DNA of 64,000 bases from AP-15 sp963812675 (GTDB lineage: Bacteria; Pseudomonadota; Alphaproteobacteria; ATCC43930; CGMCC-115725). The translations under genes and the position numbers were made by a program. Below, in pieces: positions 59,976 through 64,000 of this stretch. The stretch covers positions 124,001 through 188,000 of the forward strand of contig CAWEWR010000027.1 of NCBI GenBank assembly GCA_963812675.1, read 5' to 3'. Numbering within the stretch: position 1 is the stretch's first letter; each line of letters starts with the position of its first letter. The notes beneath the pieces were generated by a model. That model did not search any database and was not told the origin of the DNA. It was given only the letters and a program-made list of their open reading frames with translations.

Positions 59976-61256
59976 TCAAGCCGTCTTGTAGATGCCCCTC
60001 AGCTGGCTCTCGGCGTTCTTGATCACCTCCTTGGTCGAGGCGCCGGCGCACGCTTTGGCGAACATGTCCACGACCACGTATTTCGCGACACTCTCGGCCA
60101 GCCGGCGGTCGGGGGGCGCCGGCCAGCCCGGCAGATGGCTGGTGCCGAGCGCATCGCGGTAGGGGATGTTGCGCGGCTCGACATTCCACATAGGCGCGTT
60201 GTCGTAGGCGTGCAGCAGCGGCTGATAATAGCTGACCGCAACGTCATACCAGGCGCCCAGCTGCTTCGGTTTCGATAACCAACGCAGGAAGTCGCGCGCT
60301 TCTTTCTCCTGCGGGGAGAAATTGAAGATCGAATGGCTGATCGCGCCAAGAAAATGGAAGCGACCCTTGGGCCCGGCCGGGTTCAGCGATTGCTGAGTGA
60401 CCTCGCCGATCTCCGGAAAATTTTGCTTTGCAAACCAAAGAATGCTTTCGGCGTTGTTGGTGCAGGAGATCTGCTCTGCCATCCACGCCTTGTTGTTGCT
60501 CGGGTCTGTCCAGCCGAGCACGTCCTCGAACATCGTATCCTGGAAGAATTTGCGGGCGAAATCGACGGCGCGCGCGGTTTCGTCTAAATCGATCGTGATC
60601 GTCTTGCCGTCTTCGGCCACCTCGTGCGCCCCATACGACCAAAGAAGCGGATAAAGCCAGCCGTGGTTGTCGCCGAAGCCGTGGCCGAGCTCGAAGCCGA
60701 ACGGGTGCCCCTTCGCTTTCAGCTTCTTACCGGCTTCGTACAGCTCGTCCCAGGTCTCCGGGAACTCTTTGAAGCCGACCTCGGCGAACCAGTCGCTGCG
60801 CCAGTTCATCAGCTGCCCGATCGAGCAGAACGGGATCGCCTTCCATTTGCCGTTGACGATCGCCATTTCCCGGGCGGCGGGGTACCAGCCGCCCTGCTCC
60901 TTTCCCATCTCCTCGGCGATGTCGCCGACATCGGCGTATTTTTCATCGTACAGAAACGGGATCAGAATCAGGTTCATCGTTATGTCGGCGCCGGTCCCGG
61001 TCTCGCTGATCGAGGCTATGCGCGCTGGGCTGCTCCCGACGCTGATAATCTCGTAAACTATTTTGACGCCAGTCTCCTTCTCGTAGGCCGGGGCCAGCAC
61101 ATTCTTCATGTAATCGTCGAATGGCGGGATGAACGAGCTTTCGTGGAGCAGCGTGACCGTCTTCCCGGCGGCTCGGCCCAAGGCAGGGGTCAGCGCCGCG
61201 CCGGCAGCGCCGGCCGCCGCAATCTTCAGAAAACCGCGGCGCGATGTAGCGTCCAT
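59976..61256 (-). CDS. Family 1 extracellular solute-binding protein (Tat-exported)
   Basis: 426 residues from the ATG at 61256, set by GGGAG eight bases upstream. Tat signal MDATSRRGFLKIAAAGAAGAALTPALG. The mature protein has KTVTLLHESSFIPPFDDYMKNVLAPAYEKETGVKIVYEI, PETWDELYEAGKKLKAKGHPFGFE and a WYDVAVSYYQPLL C-terminal block. Of the sugar/polyol-type group, but the ligand is unknown. Linked to the URC genes 115 bases upstream. Confidence 0.92.
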   Translation of the reverse strand: MDATSRRGFLKIAAAGAAGAALTPALGRAAGKTVTLLHESSFIPPFDDYMKNVLAPAYEKETGVKIVYEIISVGSSPARIASISETGTGADITMNLILIPFLYDEKYADVGDIAEEMGKEQGGWYPAAREMAIVNGKWKAIPFCSIGQLMNWRSDWFAEVGFKEFPETWDELYEAGKKLKAKGHPFGFELGHGFGDNHGWLYPLLWSYGAHEVAEDGKTITIDLDETARAVDFARKFFQDTMFEDVLGWTDPSNNKAWMAEQISCTNNAESILWFAKQNFPEIGEVTQQSLNPAGPKGRFHFLGAISHSIFNFSPQEKEARDFLRWLSKPKQLGAWYDVAVSYYQPLLHAYDNAPMWNVEPRNIPYRDALGTSHLPGWPAPPDRRLAESVAKYVVVDMFAKACAGASTKEVIKNAESQLRGIYKTA

Positions 61257-61371
61257 TCCTCGCACTCCCTGCAAGCCGACATCCGAAAATCCGGTCGGTT
61301 TGACGCTTCTATAGCCCACGCTCTATCGCGGCAAGCCGGTATCCGGCTGACCTGGGCTAGAGAACCCTGGG

Positions 61372-62574
61372 CTAGAACAAGGTCCCGTCGCTGATGACCG
61401 CGAGAGGCGGAGCGCCGTCGGGTCGGCGTTCGCGCGCAATCTCCCGTCCCGCCGCCCAGCTACCGCCTTCGAGGACGCAGGTGAGCGGGAACTCCTCGGC
61501 GGTTTTGCCGAGGCGCTCGCGCACGCCTGACGCCAGTCGATCCAACAGCGCGACGGTCAGCGCCCGCCATTCGACGACGGGCTCGCTGAGCGCGTCGAGA
61601 GAGCGCCGCAGGAGGGCGGGGTCACGCGGCTCGAGGACGCCGCAATCCAGAAAGAGACCACCATTGCGGTATTCGGCGAGGCCGGTGAGGCCATCGATAT
61701 CGGCGATCGGCAACCCGACCGCTGTCAACGGCTCGACGAGCGAGTATGTGAGCCATTGGCTGAGCTTGTGGAACGGCACGAGCCCCTCGCCTGGTACCGC
61801 TGGATGGCGGCCGCAATCGCCGAGCGGAATGCCGCCGAGACTGATGCGCCCCGGCCAGATCGGCCCGAACAGCCGCAGCAAGGTGCGCAGGATCTCGGGG
61901 GCCGTCGGCCCCTCACGTCGGGCCGCCCAATAATCGTAGAGGTTCCCCGGCCGCGCCGCGGTGCCGAAGAGGGCCGGGTTAGCAGCGCAAACCGCGCCCA
62001 CCCGGCGCAGCAGGGCCGCGCGCCCTTCAATGCCCGCGAGCTCGTTTCCCGCGGCGTGTTGGAAAGCCCGGGCCAGGGCCTCCGGAGTGATCCGTGACAG
62101 CGCTCCGGCATCGGCCTGCCATGGTTGGGCGGGATCGGCGGAAAAAAGCCCTGATTGCATCGCGCGCAGGCTGGCGACGGCGAGGCCTTCGGAGCGCGAG
62201 AGGATTTGGCCGGTCTCCGTCTCGTGAAAGCGCCACTGCGGCCCAACTCCGGCATCGAGGAGCACCGAGACGACGGCGAGATCGATCCGCGCCCGAGCCG
62301 CCCCTCCCGGATCGGCCCCGGGCGCGACTTGCGCTGCGCGGTCGACCCCTCCGGCCGAGAAATGCCGCCATCGGCTGTGGTAGGGCACATTGAGATCGGG
62401 ATAGCGCCGTCGCGTGATTTCGACGACGCGGCGGACCGCGTCGTCCAGCCGCGCCATGACGAGCCGAAAATGCCGGGCCTCGCCACGCTCGGCGGCAGCG
62501 AAGACGATGCCGCAGCGATCCCGGACGGCCGCCGCGGTCAGCAGCTCCGAAGCCTCGTCAGTCGTCGAGAGCAC
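61372..62574 (-). CDS. URC4/URG3-family protein (DUF1688), uracil catabolism
   Basis: 400 residues from the GTG at 62574, which overlaps the URC1 stop by 17 bases. Signatures: RRRYPDLNVPYHSRWRHFSAGGVDR, RIDLAVVSVLLDAGVGPQWRFHE, SEGLAVASLRAMQSGLFS, ALLRRVGAVCAANPALFG, RPGNLYDYW and VPFHKLSQWLTYSLVEPL. URC4 is needed for the URC uracil-degradation route in yeasts; its reaction is not fully defined. It is almost always found with URC1, as here. Confidence 0.93.
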   Translation of the reverse strand: MLSTTDEASELLTAAAVRDRCGIVFAAAERGEARHFRLVMARLDDAVRRVVEITRRRYPDLNVPYHSRWRHFSAGGVDRAAQVAPGADPGGAARARIDLAVVSVLLDAGVGPQWRFHETETGQILSRSEGLAVASLRAMQSGLFSADPAQPWQADAGALSRITPEALARAFQHAAGNELAGIEGRAALLRRVGAVCAANPALFGTAARPGNLYDYWAARREGPTAPEILRTLLRLFGPIWPGRISLGGIPLGDCGRHPAVPGEGLVPFHKLSQWLTYSLVEPLTAVGLPIADIDGLTGLAEYRNGGLFLDCGVLEPRDPALLRRSLDALSEPVVEWRALTVALLDRLASGVRERLGKTAEEFPLTCVLEGGSWAAGREIARERRPDGAPPLAVISDGTLF

Positions 62575-63811
62575 GACCCCTGATGCCGCTGAGCTCCTCG
62601 GGGTCGGGGATCCCGGCCGGCGTAAAGTAGCCTGCGGCTTTCTTTGCCTCGATTTCGACCGCGGCATCGAGCGGCACCAGCCGGTCCGGGATCGCGACCT
62701 GCTCCACGACCTCGATGCCCTGTCCCGTCAGCGCGTCACGTTTGAGGTTCGACATCGACACCCAGCGGTCTATCCGGCGGATGCCGAGCCAGTGGAAGAC
62801 GTCCGGCATCAGCTCCTGAAACCGCATGTCCTGAACCCCCGCGACGCATTCGGTGCGGCGGAAGTAGGTGTCGGCGCGATCGCCGCCCAATTGGCGCTTG
62901 CGGGCGTTGTAGACGAGGAATTTGGTAACCTCGCCGAGCGCCCGCCCCTCTTTGCGGTTGTAGACGATGATCCCGACGCCGCCTTGCTGTGCGGTCTCGA
63001 CGCAAACCTCGATCCCGTGGACGAGATAGGGGCGGCAAGTGCAGATGTCCGAGCCGAACACGTCCGACCCGTTGCACTCGTCGTGGACACGACAGGCGAT
63101 CACTGTGCTGGGATCCGCGATCCGCTCCACCGCACCGAAGAAATATACGGTCATGCCGCCGATCGGCGGCAGCAAGACCTCGATATCGGGCCGGGTCACG
63201 AGTTCGGGGAACATCCCCCCGGTCTCCTCGAACAGGGTGCGCCGCAGATCGGCTTCGGCGACACCGAAGCGGGCGGCCAGCCCGGGCAGATGCCACACCG
63301 AATCGATCGCCGCCTTGGTGACCCGGATCTCGCCATTGTCGAGCAAGACCTCGCCGTCTGGCCGCAAGGTCCCGTCCGCGAGAAGCGGGCGGAGCTCAGG
63401 CGTCGTGATTCGCGCCCGAGTGACCGCGATGGTCGGACGGATGTCGACGCCGGCGCGGATGTGCTCCGCAAAGACCTCGCCGACAAGATGGCCCCAGGGG
63501 TCGAGCGATACGATTTTCGCCGGATCGCCCCATTGGGGATGCGGTCCGATCAAGGTCGCCGGCGCGGTATCGGTAAAGTCGGGCCGATGGTCACGCGCCA
63601 AGGCCCGGGTCGCCACCGCAAGCGCGCGATAGACCGCGTATGCCCCGGAATAGGAACCGACAGCGTTGCGGTATCGTGGCTCGGCTGGGCTCGCCACGAC
63701 CGGTCCGCGTGCGGCGGGGCCGGACGCGCCCCAACTCAGCGGAATGGCGCCCCGGCCAGCTGCGCCGGGGTGGGAAGTCAGACGGATATGACGCGGTGCG
63801 GAATGTTCCAT
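62558..63811 (-). CDS. URC1-type GTP cyclohydrolase II homolog
   Basis: 417 residues. The C-terminal half has the RibA-like zinc and catalytic block HDECNGSDVFGSDICTCRPYL followed by GVGIIVYNRKEGRALGEVTKFLVYNAR (RibA: QEGRGIGL). The N-terminal half is specific to URC1 (SYSGAYAVYRALAVATRALARDH). It acts on a pyrimidine derivative in the URC pathway rather than in riboflavin synthesis (known for yeast URC1). First gene of the URC1-URC4 pair. Confidence 0.94.
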   Translation of the reverse strand: MEHSAPRHIRLTSHPGAAGRGAIPLSWGASGPAARGPVVASPAEPRYRNAVGSYSGAYAVYRALAVATRALARDHRPDFTDTAPATLIGPHPQWGDPAKIVSLDPWGHLVGEVFAEHIRAGVDIRPTIAVTRARITTPELRPLLADGTLRPDGEVLLDNGEIRVTKAAIDSVWHLPGLAARFGVAEADLRRTLFEETGGMFPELVTRPDIEVLLPPIGGMTVYFFGAVERIADPSTVIACRVHDECNGSDVFGSDICTCRPYLVHGIEVCVETAQQGGVGIIVYNRKEGRALGEVTKFLVYNARKRQLGGDRADTYFRRTECVAGVQDMRFQELMPDVFHWLGIRRIDRWVSMSNLKRDALTGQGIEVVEQVAIPDRLVPLDAAVEIEAKKAAGYFTPAGIPDPEELSGIRGRALDD

Positions 63812-64000
63812 GACCTTTTCGCGCGGGAAAGATCAGAAATGGAGAGCGCAGTGGGGTTATCAACAGCCCGCAACTCGGGTCATTCAACTCACGATGGTGT
63901 GAGGGGGTCGAAATAACCTCCCAGATCGGTTCCGGCGTACTAAGTTAAATTCGTTTTCGTTCCGTTTCCAGCAATGGTCCCATGGCAATGGTCCCCATGA
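63812..64000. other. Upstream region of URC1, no gene seen
   Basis: About 190 bases to the window edge. It would carry the URC promoter. A short direct repeat, ATGGTCCC at 63973-63980 and again at 63988-63995, lies near the edge. No reading frame with family features. Confidence 0.4.

Overview
The window is GC-rich DNA from what looks like an alphaproteobacterium, probably Hyphomicrobiales (Bradyrhizobium-like). The basis is a guaB / RsmB-type methylase / guaA block, a B12-dependent ribonucleotide reductase, a YdcF-PlsC pair, FixJ-type regulators, EcfG-like sigma factors and many ABC solute-binding proteins. The taxon is an inference: no rRNA or tRNA gene is visible.

Layout. (1) 0-8.4 kb is an accessory, scarred region that ends at the 3' end of guaA. 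Short copies of the guaA 3' end recur at about 1.58, 5.05, 5.80, 6.56 and 7.33 kb, ahead of the true end at 8.402 kb. Between them lie an ArsR/SRPBCC/DUF899 operon, a solute-binding protein, IS481, IS66 and VapC remnants, a DUF433/DUF5615 pair, a DUF5519 gene and a frameshifted VOC gene. I read this as serial insertion of genomic islands at guaA. No integrase remains. (2) 8.4-13.2 kb is the core guanine-nucleotide block. (3) 13.4-25.5 kb carries a two-domain VOC protein, HicAB, a cupin / TauD-dioxygenase / aminotransferase operon, an MNT/HEPN pair, an orphan solute-binding protein, a CHAP protein, an amidase, a luciferase-like monooxygenase, a class I aldolase and a GST. (4) 25.6-37.4 kb contains a DszC-like flavoprotein with TenA, nrdJ, plsC-ydcF, a liv-type transporter whose binding-protein gene is broken, small alpha-beta-barrel proteins and gluconokinase. 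(5) 37.4-42.1 kb is an RND efflux pair. (6) 42.4-50.9 kb is regulatory: a repeat-built His/Gly-rich secreted protein, an ECF sigma factor, a truncated winged-helix regulator, a FixJ-type regulator, a 1309-residue multi-PAS kinase and a single-domain receiver. (7) 51.2-57.3 kb contains a transporter, a cytochrome c, an epoxide hydrolase, small stress-type proteins and a second ECF sigma factor. (8) 57.3-63.8 kb reads URC1-URC4 (uracil catabolism), an ABC importer without its ATPase, then panC.

The two observations I would follow first are the guaA 3'-end array and a set of four promoters. Four small genes, spread over 55 kb, are each preceded by exactly GGAAC-N17-TGTT. This resembles the alphaproteobacterial general-stress (EcfG) promoter. 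The four genes form two pairs of look-alike proteins, and two ECF sigma genes lie in the same window.

Gene decay is frequent: fragments of phaZ, pgm, an FAD monooxygenase, IS66, IS481 and vapC, and frameshifts in three otherwise recognisable genes. Some of the frameshifts could be assembly errors.
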